Below, one piece after another: positions 37,867 through 47,047 of a DNA stretch of 64,000 nucleotides. How positions within the stretch are numbered: position 1 is the stretch's first letter; each line of letters starts with the position of its first letter. Location: positions 54,858 through 118,857 of the forward strand of contig JBNLAT010000003.1 of NCBI GenBank assembly GCA_050302275.1, in the 5' to 3' direction. The DNA is from JAPHTQ01 sp050302275 (lineage in GTDB: Bacteria; Pseudomonadota; Gammaproteobacteria; Thiohalomonadales; Thiohalomonadaceae). The position numbers and the translations under genes are program-made. A model generated the notes under the pieces. The model ran no database searches. It saw only the letters and a list, made by a program, of their open reading frames with translations, and was not told the DNA's origin.

Positions 37867-38778
37867 TTACTTCTTCTTAATCACAGCATGACCACCGAAG
37901 GCGTTGCGCATCACCGAAAGCAGGCGCGCCTGATAACCTTCACTATCCTGACTGGCGAAACGCGCCTGCAACGCCAGGGTAATCACCGGCAGGGAAACTC
38001 CCTGCTCCACCGCCTCAAGTACCGTCCAGCGACCTTCGCCCGAGTCGGGAACGACAGGGGCGATGGCATCCATGTCCGGCTGCTCGGCCAATGACTCGGC
38101 GATCAGATCCAGCAACCAACTGCGTACCACCGAACCGTAACGCCATATTTCGGACACCGTTGCCAGATCGAGATCGAACTCCTGTTTGCTACGCAACAGA
38201 TCGAAACCCTCGGCAAAGGCCTGCATCATGCCGTACTCGATACCGTTGTGGACCATCTTGGTGAAGTGCCCCGAACCGATCGGCCCCATTCGTGCCCAAC
38301 CTTTATCTTCGGCTGGCGCCAATGCTTTGAGTACCGGCTCCAGTTTGCCCACATCCGCTTCGCTGCCGCCGACCATCATGCAGTAGCCATTGTCCAGACC
38401 CCACACCCCGCCCGAGGTTCCGGCATCAATAAAACCGATGTTGTGAGTCGCCAGTTCCCTACCACGGCGCTGACTGTCCTGATAGTTGGCATTACCGCCA
38501 TCGACCACGATGTCACCGGCATCAAGCATGGGGATCAATTCATGCAGGGACGACTCGGTGGCACTACCGGCAGGCAGCATCAACCAGACGATGCGTGGTG
38601 TCGGCAGTTGCTTCACCGCATCAGCCAACGAGGTCGCGCCAAGCATGCCCTCCTCGCCTTTGAGAGTTTCGACAATTTCAGGCGAACGGTTGTAACCGAC
38701 TACCTCTATCCCCTTGCGTAACAGACGACGAGCCATGTTGCCGCCCATTTTTCCCAGGCCAATGATGGCGATACGCAT
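37867..38778 (-). CDS. gnd: 6-phosphogluconate dehydrogenase, short decarboxylating form
   Basis: Oxidatively decarboxylates 6-phosphogluconate. At 303 residues it is the short form (about 300 aa) rather than the 470-residue enzyme. Rossmann motif GLGKMGGNMARRL. Substrate-binding DGGNANYQDSQRR and GIEYGMMQAFAEG are intact, with the catalytic Lys in HFTKMVHNG. The residues after the second strand (YNRSPE) match the NADP-binding NR(S/T) of other 6PGDHs, but cofactor use should be measured. First gene of the gnd-zwf-pgi run. Confidence 0.93.
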   Translation of the reverse strand: MRIAIIGLGKMGGNMARRLLRKGIEVVGYNRSPEIVETLKGEEGMLGATSLADAVKQLPTPRIVWLMLPAGSATESSLHELIPMLDAGDIVVDGGNANYQDSQRRGRELATHNIGFIDAGTSGGVWGLDNGYCMMVGGSEADVGKLEPVLKALAPAEDKGWARMGPIGSGHFTKMVHNGIEYGMMQAFAEGFDLLRSKQEFDLDLATVSEIWRYGSVVRSWLLDLIAESLAEQPDMDAIAPVVPDSGEGRWTVLEAVEQGVSLPVITLALQARFASQDSEGYQARLLSVMRNAFGGHAVIKKK

Positions 38779-38982
38779 CGAATCCCTCCCTAAAACTAGT
38801 TAATTAGTGGTAATAGCATGCACCCTTGAATACCTGCTCTACCATAGGCATTTCAGCTATGAGGTAATAACTGCTTATACGGAAACAGTTACAACTTTAG
38901 CTGTTTGTCACCAACATGCATTAGTGTCACTATCGCGCGCTATTGTTTCAAACATGATGAATCGGCAACTCAAACACGCAAT

Positions 38983-40440
38983 ATGACCCGTATCCTCTTC
39001 GCCAGCAGTGAAGCTGCGCCGCTGATCAAGACAGGAGGCCTGGCCGACGTCAGCGGCAGCCTGCCTGCGGCCCTGCACGGGCTGGGCGAGGACATTCGCC
39101 TGCTCCTGCCCGCTTACCCGCAGGCGCTGGAGCGAGTCGGCAAAACCCGAGTTGCCGCCCGTTTCCGTATCGACGGTAATCCATTGCGCCTGCTTGAGGG
39201 CCAGATGCCCGACAGTGGCGTGACCGTCTGGTTACTCGACTCGCCCGGACACTTTGACCGTGAAGGCAACCCCTACGTCGAAGCAAAGGGCAAGGACTGG
39301 CCCGATAACGCCGAACGTTTCATTCTCTTCTCCAAAGCGGTCGCCGGGATCGCCATGGGCCAGGGGCGCCTCGACTGGCGACCCGATGTGGTTCACTGCA
39401 ACGACTGGCAGACCGGTTTGGTCGCCGCCCTGCTGGATGGAAAGGCAGATCGGCCTGCGACTATCTTCTCCATCCACAACCTTGCCTATCAGGGCCGCTT
39501 CCCCGCCAAAGCCTTCGACCAGGCAAAGCTGCCGACACGACTCTGGGACTACACCGGCCTGGAATACTTTGGCGACCTGTCACTAATCAAGGGTGGTCTG
39601 GCCTACGCCGACCGTATCACCACCGTCAGCCCCACCTATGCCAGCGAGATCTGCACGCCGCTGGGCGGGCATGGCATGGACAGCCTGCTCAGCTACCGTC
39701 GTGGACGGCTCAGCGGCATCCTTAACGGCGTCGACTACACCATCTGGGACCCGAGCGTCGACTCACTGCTACCCGCCAACTACAGCGCCAGCAAACCCGC
39801 AGGCAAAAAGGCTAACAAAGATACCCTGCAGAAACGGCTGCACCTGCCGCAACAGCCAGACGTACCACTATTTGGTTTAGTGAGTCGGTTTGCCGAACAG
39901 AAGGGTATTGATCTGGTACTGGAGGCGGTGCCTGCACTACTCAAGCATGATGTACAAATTGTGTTGCTTGGTAGCGGCGACAGTGAACTGGAGCAGGCGG
40001 CGCGGACATTGGCAAAGAAATTCCCGCAACAGGTGGCGGCCAACATTGGCTACGACGAAGGACTGGCCCATCTAATCGAAGCGGGCTCCGACTTCTTTCT
40101 CATGCCCTCCCGCTTCGAACCCTGTGGCCTCAACCAGCTCTACAGCCTGCGTTATGGCACCCTGCCCATCGTACGACGGACCGGTGGACTGGCCGATACC
40201 GTGGTCCACAGCGATAAGCAGAGCCTGGCAAACGGCAGCGCCACCGGCTTTGTCTTCGAATACCCCACCGCCGACGGCCTGCTCTGGGCCTGCGAACAGG
40301 CACTCGCCTGCTATGCTAAAACCTCCTGCCGTAACAAGGTGATGAAAAATGCCATGGCGCAGGACTTCAGCTGGGACAGGAGCGCCCAACAATACCTGGA
40401 GGTTTACCGCCAGGCCATACAGGACGCCCACCCCGCCTGA
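38983..40440 (+). CDS. glgA: Glycogen synthase (ADP-glucose)
   Basis: GT5 enzyme elongating alpha-1,4-glucan. The N-terminus ILFASSEAAPLIKTGGLADVSG carries the ADP-glucose-binding KTGGL. The C-terminal motif SRFEPCGLNQLYSLRYG is present. A longer frame from a TTG at 38905 exists, but the ATG at 38983 gives the family N-terminus, although its ribosome-binding sequence is poor. About 485 residues. It is divergent from gnd and completes the glycogen set. Confidence 0.95.
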   Translation: MTRILFASSEAAPLIKTGGLADVSGSLPAALHGLGEDIRLLLPAYPQALERVGKTRVAARFRIDGNPLRLLEGQMPDSGVTVWLLDSPGHFDREGNPYVEAKGKDWPDNAERFILFSKAVAGIAMGQGRLDWRPDVVHCNDWQTGLVAALLDGKADRPATIFSIHNLAYQGRFPAKAFDQAKLPTRLWDYTGLEYFGDLSLIKGGLAYADRITTVSPTYASEICTPLGGHGMDSLLSYRRGRLSGILNGVDYTIWDPSVDSLLPANYSASKPAGKKANKDTLQKRLHLPQQPDVPLFGLVSRFAEQKGIDLVLEAVPALLKHDVQIVLLGSGDSELEQAARTLAKKFPQQVAANIGYDEGLAHLIEAGSDFFLMPSRFEPCGLNQLYSLRYGTLPIVRRTGGLADTVVHSDKQSLANGSATGFVFEYPTADGLLWACEQALACYAKTSCRNKVMKNAMAQDFSWDRSAQQYLEVYRQAIQDAHPA

Positions 40441-40466
40441 CGTTCGCAGCGCGGCCTCAAGCAAGG

Positions 40467-40502
40467 TATAATGCGCCGCTTTGTGTGAACCGGCTCACAT
40501 AA
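40467..40502. promoter_or_regulatory. ppc promoter region with CRP-type palindrome
   Basis: TATAAT at 40467-40472 reads toward ppc. A perfect TGTGA-N6-TCACA (40484-40488, 40495-40499) lies immediately downstream, overlapping the expected transcription start. From this position CRP would be more likely to repress the TATAAT promoter, or to act on a second weak -10 (TATAAC, 40505-40510). Second perfect CRP core in the window. Confidence 0.5.
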
Positions 40503-40555
40503 AATATAACTAGAGTCGGCATCTAACTAACTGAATTCCAAGGTGTAATTCTCGT

Positions 40556-43348
40556 ATGGCGGTAATCGGCGACAAGACGCTACGTGCGCGGGTCAAACTC
40601 TTCGGCAACCTGCTGGGCGAGGTCATTCGTGACCAGGCTGGCGGCAATATTCTTGATGCCGTGGAGACCCTGCGCCGTGGTTACATCAGCCTGCGCAAAA
40701 AGGACAATCCGGCCAAGCGCCGCCGCCTGACCCGTTTCATCGAAGAACTGGACGCCGATACCCTCAACCACGTGGTGCGCGCCTTCAGCCTCTACTTCAG
40801 CCTGGTCAATATCGCCGAGGAATCCTTCCAGCACCGCCAGCGTCGTGTACTGGTCCGAAGCGGCGGCCCGCTCTGGACAGGTTCGTTCGACTCAGTACTA
40901 CGCGAGTTCCATCAGCAGGGCGTCGGCCCGGATCGCATCGGTGAAGTGCTTGAGCAGATGGCCTTTATCCCGGTGCTTACCGCCCACCCCACCGAGGCAA
41001 AACGCCGCACCGTGATGGAGAACCAGCGGCGCATCTTCATCACAGCTGAACAGCTCAATGACCCACGCCTCGGCCGTGAGGAGCGGGAGATCCTCATCGA
41101 TCAGCTACGCAGCGAGATCCAGATCCTCTGGCGCACCGATGAAGTCCGTGCGGTACGCCCCTCGGTACGTGACGAGATCAAGAACGGCCTGTTCTACTTC
41201 CGCGAGAGCCTGTTCGAGGCGGTACCGCAGGTCTATCGCAATGCGGAAAAGGCGATTCATCGCATCTACGGCAGCGATGTGGAGATCACCTCCCCGCCCT
41301 TCATCAAATTCGGTTCATGGATCGGTGGTGACCGTGACGGCAATCCCTTTGTCACCCCGGAAACTACCGCAATGGCGATACGCCTGCAGCACCGTGAAGT
41401 GCTGCGCGAATACCTGCGCAAAGTCACCGACCTGGGCCATGTCCTGACCCATTCATCGCGACTCTATCAGCCCAGCGAGGCCTTTAGTGCTGGACTGGAG
41501 CGCGATGAGGCCGCCTACCCCGATGCCTTCGTCGACAAGGCCGAGCGCTTCCGCACCGAACCCTATCGGCGCAAGCTCTACTTCATGCGCTACCGCCTGC
41601 GGGAGAACCTGCGTTTGGTCGAGGCCAACATGGCGGGCAAGGACAACAGCCTGTTCCCTGCCGCCTATCGCACCGAGCAGGAGTTTCTCACCGACCTGCT
41701 GCAGATCCGCCAGTCGCTGATCGGCCACGGTGACAGTGCTATCGCCCATAGTGCACTGCAGGATCTGATCTGGCAGGTGGAGACCTTCGGCTTCTATTTG
41801 ATGAAACTCGATCTGCGCCAGGAGTCGACACGCCACAGCGAAGCGGTAGCCGAGATCCTCGCCTCGCTGGAAGAACCGCTCAGCTATAACGAACTCAGCG
41901 AAGAGCAACGCCTGACCCTGCTGGCCGACCTGATTGGCCGCAGCGAACCACTGCCCATCGATCGCAGCGCCATCGGCGAGCGCACCCGCGAAACCCTCGA
42001 GGTGTTCGAGGTGATGGCGCGGATGCGTAAGGAGATCAGCGTCAACGCCTTCGGCAACTACGTCATCTCCATGACCCACGCCGCCAGCCATATCCTTGAG
42101 GTCATGCTGCTGGCGCGTCAGGCGGCACTGATCGGACGTATCGGCGACCAGTGGTATTGCGATATCAGCATCAGCCCGCTGTTCGAGACCATCGAAGATC
42201 TGGAACACATCGCCCCGGTGATGACCCAGCTACTCGACACCCCGATCTACAAAACCCTGCTCGAGGTTTCCGGCAACACCCAGGAGGTGATGCTGGGCTA
42301 CTCCGACTCGTGCAAGGACGGCGGCATCCTCGCCTCCTCCTGGAATCTCTATCAGGCACAGAAACAGATCGCCGACCTGGCTGCCCATCGAGGCGTCAAC
42401 CTGCGCCTGTTCCACGGCCGCGGTGGCACCATCGGCCGTGGCGGCGGCCCGACCCATGAGGCGATCCTGTCCCAGCCAGAAGGCACCGTACACGGCCAGA
42501 TCAAATTCACCGAACAGGGTGAAGTGCTGTCCAATAAGTACAGCAACCTGGAAACTGCGGTCTACGAACTGACCATGGGCGTCTCCGGTCTGCTCAAGGC
42601 GAGCCGTAGTCTGATCATCCCGCCGGGCAAGGATAACGAGGAGTACCTCGGCATCATGCAGCAGCTGGCGACGAACGGTGAGCAGGTCTACCGCGAGCTG
42701 ACCGACAACACCCCCGGCTTCCTCGACTACTTCTACGAGGCGACACCGGTTAGCGAGATCGCGCTGATGAATATCGGCTCCCGCCCCTCCCATCGCAAGA
42801 AGGGCGATCGCTCCAAATCCTCGGTGCGGGCCATCGCCTGGGTCTTCGGCTGGGCGCAGTCGCGCCACACCATTCCCGCCTGGTACGGCATCGGCAGTGC
42901 GTTGAAGTTATGGCTGGACGGAAAACCCGATGGGATGAAGAAGCTGCAGGAGATGTACCGCGCCTGGCCCTTCTTCCGCGCCCTGCTGAGCAACACCCAG
43001 ATGTCCCTGTTCAAGGCAGAGATGGGTATTGCCGAGGAGTACGCCGAACTGGCGCACAACCAGCAACAGGCACAGGTGGTCTATAAACGCATCAGCAACG
43101 AGCACCGCGACACCACCGATAACGTACTCGAAGTGGCGCAACTGGGCAGCCTGCTGGAGGAGACCCCGGTACTGGCCCTGTCGCTGACCCGCCGCAATCC
43201 CTATCTGGACCCGCTCAACCACGTCCAGATCACCCTGCTCAAGCGTTATCGCAATGAGGGGCTGGATGAGGAAACCCGACAACTCTGGCTGGAACCGCTG
43301 TTGCGCTCGATTAATGCGATTGCCACAGGGATGCGTAACACGGGTTAA
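40556..43348 (+). CDS. ppc: Phosphoenolpyruvate carboxylase
   Basis: Carboxylates PEP to oxaloacetate, an anaplerotic reaction. The 930 residues include the catalytic VLTAHPTEAKRRTV, the glycine loop FHGRGGTIGRGGGPTHEAI, and a C-terminus ending in MRNTG, which is the conserved allosteric/catalytic tail. It starts at 40556, with AAGG upstream. Adjacent to glgA but with its own promoter. Confidence 0.97.
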   Translation: MAVIGDKTLRARVKLFGNLLGEVIRDQAGGNILDAVETLRRGYISLRKKDNPAKRRRLTRFIEELDADTLNHVVRAFSLYFSLVNIAEESFQHRQRRVLVRSGGPLWTGSFDSVLREFHQQGVGPDRIGEVLEQMAFIPVLTAHPTEAKRRTVMENQRRIFITAEQLNDPRLGREEREILIDQLRSEIQILWRTDEVRAVRPSVRDEIKNGLFYFRESLFEAVPQVYRNAEKAIHRIYGSDVEITSPPFIKFGSWIGGDRDGNPFVTPETTAMAIRLQHREVLREYLRKVTDLGHVLTHSSRLYQPSEAFSAGLERDEAAYPDAFVDKAERFRTEPYRRKLYFMRYRLRENLRLVEANMAGKDNSLFPAAYRTEQEFLTDLLQIRQSLIGHGDSAIAHSALQDLIWQVETFGFYLMKLDLRQESTRHSEAVAEILASLEEPLSYNELSEEQRLTLLADLIGRSEPLPIDRSAIGERTRETLEVFEVMARMRKEISVNAFGNYVISMTHAASHILEVMLLARQAALIGRIGDQWYCDISISPLFETIEDLEHIAPVMTQLLDTPIYKTLLEVSGNTQEVMLGYSDSCKDGGILASSWNLYQAQKQIADLAAHRGVNLRLFHGRGGTIGRGGGPTHEAILSQPEGTVHGQIKFTEQGEVLSNKYSNLETAVYELTMGVSGLLKASRSLIIPPGKDNEEYLGIMQQLATNGEQVYRELTDNTPGFLDYFYEATPVSEIALMNIGSRPSHRKKGDRSKSSVRAIAWVFGWAQSRHTIPAWYGIGSALKLWLDGKPDGMKKLQEMYRAWPFFRALLSNTQMSLFKAEMGIAEEYAELAHNQQQAQVVYKRISNEHRDTTDNVLEVAQLGSLLEETPVLALSLTRRNPYLDPLNHVQITLLKRYRNEGLDEETRQLWLEPLLRSINAIATGMRNTG

Positions 43349-43443
43349 AAAAAGGTCACGAATCGTCTCTGGAAAAGCCCAAGGAGCGGACTATATTTTT
43401 ATTCGTCCAGTGGGTCGGGTAATCACCGTAGACGAGGAAAACC

Positions 43444-43647
43444 ATGCATATCCAGACTATTCGCAGCATCGCCAAAGAGCGCGGCATCAAGGCCGGGCGT
43501 ATGACCAAGGCGGAGATGATCCGCACCATTCAGCGCACCGAGGGTAATTTCGACTGTTTTGGCAGTGCTGTCGATGGTTACTGTGACCAGCAGCAATGCA
43601 ATTGGCGCGAAGACTGCCTCGGCAGCAGCACCAAAGCGAAGTCCTGA
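43444..43647 (+). CDS. Small SAP-like protein with four cysteines
   Basis: A 67-residue protein. Residues 1-33 (IRSIAKERGIKAGRMTKAEMIRTIQ) are a SAP/Rho-N-type helix-extended-helix usually linked to nucleic-acid binding. The C-terminal half has C38, C47, C52 and C58 in NFDCFG...YC...C...DC, a possible metal site. The family is widespread in beta- and gammaproteobacteria as an uncharacterised small protein. A terminator follows directly. Confidence 0.85.
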   Translation: MHIQTIRSIAKERGIKAGRMTKAEMIRTIQRTEGNFDCFGSAVDGYCDQQQCNWREDCLGSSTKAKS

Positions 43648-43652
43648 ACAAT

Positions 43653-43679
43653 AAAAAACCGGCCAATGGCCGGTTTTTT
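43653..43679. terminator. Rho-independent terminator
   Basis: CCGGCC-AAT-GGCCGG (43659-43673) flanked by an A-run and TTTTTT. Serves the small SAP-like gene and, in the other direction, panD. Confidence 0.9.
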
Positions 43680-43706
43680 ATCGTTAATTCAGCGTGTTAC
43701 CTCTAA

Positions 43707-44087
43707 TCAGGCAGCCTGTACCGGAATGGTATTGCCGGTACGAATCACCTCATTATTCTCACCCAGGTAGACCAGGGTCGGCTTGAAACGAGCCAGCTCC
43801 TGCTGATCCAGCGCCACATAGGCACAGATGATGATCACGTCGCCGGGATTGGCCTTATGGGCCGCGGCGCCGTTCACCGAGATCACACCTGAACCCTCTT
43901 CGGCGCGAATCGCATAGGTGGTGAAACGCTCACCATTGGTGACATTGTAAATCTCGATCTGCTCGTATTCCCGAATCCCTGAGAGCTCCAGCAGCTTGCC
44001 GTCAATGGCGCAGGAACCCTCATACTCCAGTTCGGAGTGGGTGACCCGAGCGCGGTGCAGTTTGGCTTTCAGCATGGTGCAAAACAT
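43707..44087 (-). CDS. panD: Aspartate 1-decarboxylase (pyruvoyl)
   Basis: Makes beta-alanine for pantothenate. The proenzyme self-cleaves between Gly and Ser in YEGSCAIDG near residue 24-25 to form the pyruvoyl group. Start taken at 44087 (MFCTMLKAKLHRARVTHSE). An ATG 12 nt upstream also exists, but GAGG abuts it with no spacing. Third pan gene, about 80 nt downstream of panC. Confidence 0.95.
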   Translation of the reverse strand: MFCTMLKAKLHRARVTHSELEYEGSCAIDGKLLELSGIREYEQIEIYNVTNGERFTTYAIRAEEGSGVISVNGAAAHKANPGDVIIICAYVALDQQELARFKPTLVYLGENNEVIRTGNTIPVQAA

Positions 44088-44169
44088 GTCTGTCAGCATC
44101 CTCAGTGTTGTTACATCAGGTAATTATGCGTGCATCATCCCGCAGGATTCAATGCAGGCGCGAAGCTTA

Positions 44170-45018
44170 TCATAAATTGATCAACAAGTTATCAATCAAT
44201 CTGGCACGTCCCAGCCACGCCGCAGCCAGAATCACCAGCGACACTTCTCCTCCCTGAGGTGGCAGCAAGTCATCGGCACGGCGTATCTCCAGATAATCGG
44301 GGCGGAAACCGGCCTTTTCCAGCGCCGCCGCGCCTTCGCGCTGCAGCAGTAAGTAGTCGCTCTCGCCAGCACGCAAGCGTTGCGCCATCTCCTGCAGGGT
44401 GCGGTAGAGCGCCGGGGCACTCTCCCGTTCCGCCTCGGTCAGGTAGCCGTTGCGTGAACTCATTGCCAGACCATCAGACTCACGCATGGTCGGCACACCG
44501 ATCATCTCCACCGGAATATCCAACTCGTTCACCATGCGCCGCAACACCGCCAGTTGCTGGAAGTCCTTCTCGCCGAAACAGGCGACATCGGGCTGGACGA
44601 TATTGAACAACTTACACACCACGGTGGCGACACCGCGGAAATGGCCGGGGCGACTGGCACCGCAGAGCAGATCGGAGATCCCGGGCACCTCGACAAAGGT
44701 GAGCCCGTCACGACCACGGGGATAGATTTCCGCCTCTTCGGGCAGAAACAGCATATCCACGCCCGCCTCAACCAGATGAGCCGCATCCTCTTCCGGGGTG
44801 CGGGGATAGGCGGAGAGATCCTCCCCAGCACTGAACTGCAACGGGTTGACGAAAATACTCACCACCACCCGATCGGCCAGTTCCCGGGCACGGGCTACCA
44901 GGCTCAGGTGCCCGGCATGCAGGTTGCCCATGGTGGGAACGAAGGCGACCCGCTCCCCGGCAAGCTGCCAGGCGCGAACCTGCTCACGTACGCCATTGAT
45001 GGTGCGCTGGATCTGCAT
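44170..45018 (-). CDS. panC: Pantothenate synthetase
   Basis: Ligates pantoate and beta-alanine with ATP. The 282 residues carry the FVPTMGNLHAGHLSL nucleotide motif and the SSRNGYLTEAER region. It begins 3 nt downstream of panB and is co-transcribed. Confidence 0.96.
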   Translation of the reverse strand: MQIQRTINGVREQVRAWQLAGERVAFVPTMGNLHAGHLSLVARARELADRVVVSIFVNPLQFSAGEDLSAYPRTPEEDAAHLVEAGVDMLFLPEEAEIYPRGRDGLTFVEVPGISDLLCGASRPGHFRGVATVVCKLFNIVQPDVACFGEKDFQQLAVLRRMVNELDIPVEMIGVPTMRESDGLAMSSRNGYLTEAERESAPALYRTLQEMAQRLRAGESDYLLLQREGAAALEKAGFRPDYLEIRRADDLLPPQGGEVSLVILAAAWLGRARLIDNLLINL

Positions 45019-45021
45019 GGT

Positions 45022-45819
45022 TTAGTCGAAGCTGTGGGACGGGGACGGGAAAGTGCCATTTTTGACCTGCTCGACGTAGGCAGCCAGTGCCTTCTCGACA
45101 GAACCGCTGTCGCCGAGGAAATCATGAACAAAGGAGGGACGTTTACCAGGGGTGATGCCGAGCATGTCGTAGAGCACCAGCACCTGACCATCGGTACCCG
45201 GTCCGGCACCGATACCGATCACCGGCATCGAAACCGCCTCGCTGATCTGTTTGGCCAGCGTCTGGGGGACACACTCCAACACCAGCATGTCGGCGCCCGC
45301 CTCTTCCAGGGCACGGGCATCGGCCAGGATCACCTCGGCATCGCTAGCCTCACGCCCCTGAATTTTGTAGCCACCGACCTTGTGCACAGACTGGGGTAAC
45401 AGGCCCAGATGGGCACAGACGGGTACGCTGAGAGCACTCAGTTGGCGCACCGTTTCCACCATCACTACGCCCCCTTCCAGCTTGACCATTTGCGCCCCGC
45501 CTTCCTTCATTAGACGGGCGGCAGTGGCAATCGCCAGCTCAGGCGTTGCATAGCTTAAAAATGGCATATCGGCGATGATAAACGCACGTTCACTGCCGTT
45601 AGTAACAATTTTCGTGTGATAGACCATCTCATCCACGGAGACCGGAACGGTACTGTCACGTCCCTGTACCACGTTACCCAAAGAGTCGCCTACCAGCAGG
45701 ACCTCAACCCCGGCATCTTCGATGCGACGGGCGAAACTGGCGTCATAGGCGGTCAGGACGGCGATCTTCTCACCTTCCTGTTTCATTCGGCGCAGGGTGC
45801 TCAGGCTGATTCGTGACAT
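45022..45819 (-). CDS. panB: Ketopantoate hydroxymethyltransferase
   Basis: Adds a hydroxymethyl group from 5,10-methylene-THF to ketoisovalerate. The longer frame starts in the upstream gene. The start at 45819 (MSRISLSTLRRMKQEG) is the family N-terminus, giving 265 residues. Motifs VLTAYDASFARRIEDAG, LLVGDSLGNVVQG and the GIGAGPGTDGQVLV Zn/Mg region are intact. Confidence 0.95.
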   Translation of the reverse strand: MSRISLSTLRRMKQEGEKIAVLTAYDASFARRIEDAGVEVLLVGDSLGNVVQGRDSTVPVSVDEMVYHTKIVTNGSERAFIIADMPFLSYATPELAIATAARLMKEGGAQMVKLEGGVVMVETVRQLSALSVPVCAHLGLLPQSVHKVGGYKIQGREASDAEVILADARALEEAGADMLVLECVPQTLAKQISEAVSMPVIGIGAGPGTDGQVLVLYDMLGITPGKRPSFVHDFLGDSGSVEKALAAYVEQVKNGTFPSPSHSFD

Positions 45820-45826
45820 GGCATTC

Positions 45827-46471
45827 TCACAACATGGAGGGTATCGGGTTGAAGTAGTGGCGACCGCGTTTAACGTTTCGGATCTGCTCCAGCAGCAGAA
45901 TATAGTCGGCATCGCTCTCCGCCAGATCGATCTCGGCGGCGTTGACGATCAACAGCGGTGAGCCATTGTAATCGTAGAAGAAGCGGGCGTAGGCATCATT
46001 GACCCGGCTGAGGTAATCGAGCGCCATGCTCTCCTCACCCTTGCGTGCCCGCCGCATCACCCTCTGCATCAACACATCGACCGGTGCCTGCAGGTAGATC
46101 ACCAAATCCGGCTGCGGCGCGTCGAGGGTCACCAGTTCGTAAGTCTGCTCGTAAAGCGCCAGTTCGTCCGGGTCCAGGGTCAACTCGGCAAAGAGTCGGT
46201 CTTTTTCCAGCATGAAATCGGCTACCCGCACCGGCTCAAACAGGTCGGCCTGACGGATCTGCTGCATTTGCCGCGCACGCTGAAACAGGAAGAACATCTG
46301 CGTCGGCAGGGCCGCATCGCGTGGACTTTGATAAAAGCGTTCGAGAAACGGGTTCTCTTCCGCTCCTTCCAGCAACAGTTCGCTGCCAAAGGTCTCCGCC
46401 AGACGGCGCGCCAGGGTGGTTTTGCCCACACCGATGGGGCCTTCGACGACGATAAACCTGGGGTCGCTCAC
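45827..46471 (-). CDS. Deoxynucleoside kinase
   Basis: A 214-residue kinase of the deoxyadenosine/deoxyguanosine/deoxycytidine kinase family. P-loop GPIGVGKTTL (11-20), substrate-loop region EKDRLFAEL and a LID-type RRARKG arginine motif. Salvages deoxynucleosides. Substrate preference cannot be read with certainty. It lies between folK and panB, 7 nt before panB, so probably co-transcribed with unrelated cofactor genes. Confidence 0.9.
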   Translation of the reverse strand: MSDPRFIVVEGPIGVGKTTLARRLAETFGSELLLEGAEENPFLERFYQSPRDAALPTQMFFLFQRARQMQQIRQADLFEPVRVADFMLEKDRLFAELTLDPDELALYEQTYELVTLDAPQPDLVIYLQAPVDVLMQRVMRRARKGEESMALDYLSRVNDAYARFFYDYNGSPLLIVNAAEIDLAESDADYILLLEQIRNVKRGRHYFNPIPSML

Positions 46472-46517
46472 GTTACTCTTCCGTCCTGGCGGCAGTTAAA
46501 AGTTAGCGGAAAGAATA

Positions 46518-47045
46518 TCACGCCGGGGAGGCATCGTCCTCACCCTGCGGCAACGGCTCGAGATCGTCAGTATTGATGGCGGCCAGTGCCTCGCGCAGGG
46601 TTTTCCCGTCAGGGAAAGTTAGCCCCGGAACCAGGTCAAACAGAGGCTGCAGGACAAAACTGCGCTGGGTGATGCCAGGGTGAGGGACTTGCAGCCGCGG
46701 CAGATCGATGACCTCGGGACCATAGAGCAGCAGATCGAGATCCAGGGTTCGCGGACCCCAGTGCTCGCCCTCTCTGACCCGACCCTGCGCCTGCTCAATG
46801 GCCTGCAGCGCATCAAGCAATTCCAGCGGCGCCAGACAGGTGTCGAACATCGCCACCGCATTAACGTAGTCGGGCTGATCGGCAGGGCCCATGGGCTTAC
46901 TGCGATAGAAACGGGAGACAGCGGTAAGGCGGGATTCTGGGATTTGCCGCAAACTTTCCAGCGCCTGCTGCAACTGTTGTTTGGGATCGTCCAGATTACT
47001 GCCGAGCCCGATATAGGCGCGGATGAAGGTATGCGCTTCGGCCAC
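46518..47045 (-). CDS. folK: HPPK, hydroxymethyl-dihydropterin pyrophosphokinase
   Basis: Activates the pterin for folate synthesis. The 175 residues contain AYIGLGSNLDDP, SRFYRSKPMGPADQPDYVNAV and the HWGPRTLDLDLLLYG signature with catalytic Asp residues. It begins 2 nt downstream of pcnB, the order also seen in E. coli. Confidence 0.95.
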   Translation of the reverse strand: MAEAHTFIRAYIGLGSNLDDPKQQLQQALESLRQIPESRLTAVSRFYRSKPMGPADQPDYVNAVAMFDTCLAPLELLDALQAIEQAQGRVREGEHWGPRTLDLDLLLYGPEVIDLPRLQVPHPGITQRSFVLQPLFDLVPGLTFPDGKTLREALAAINTDDLEPLPQGEDDASPA

Positions 47046-47047
47046 GT

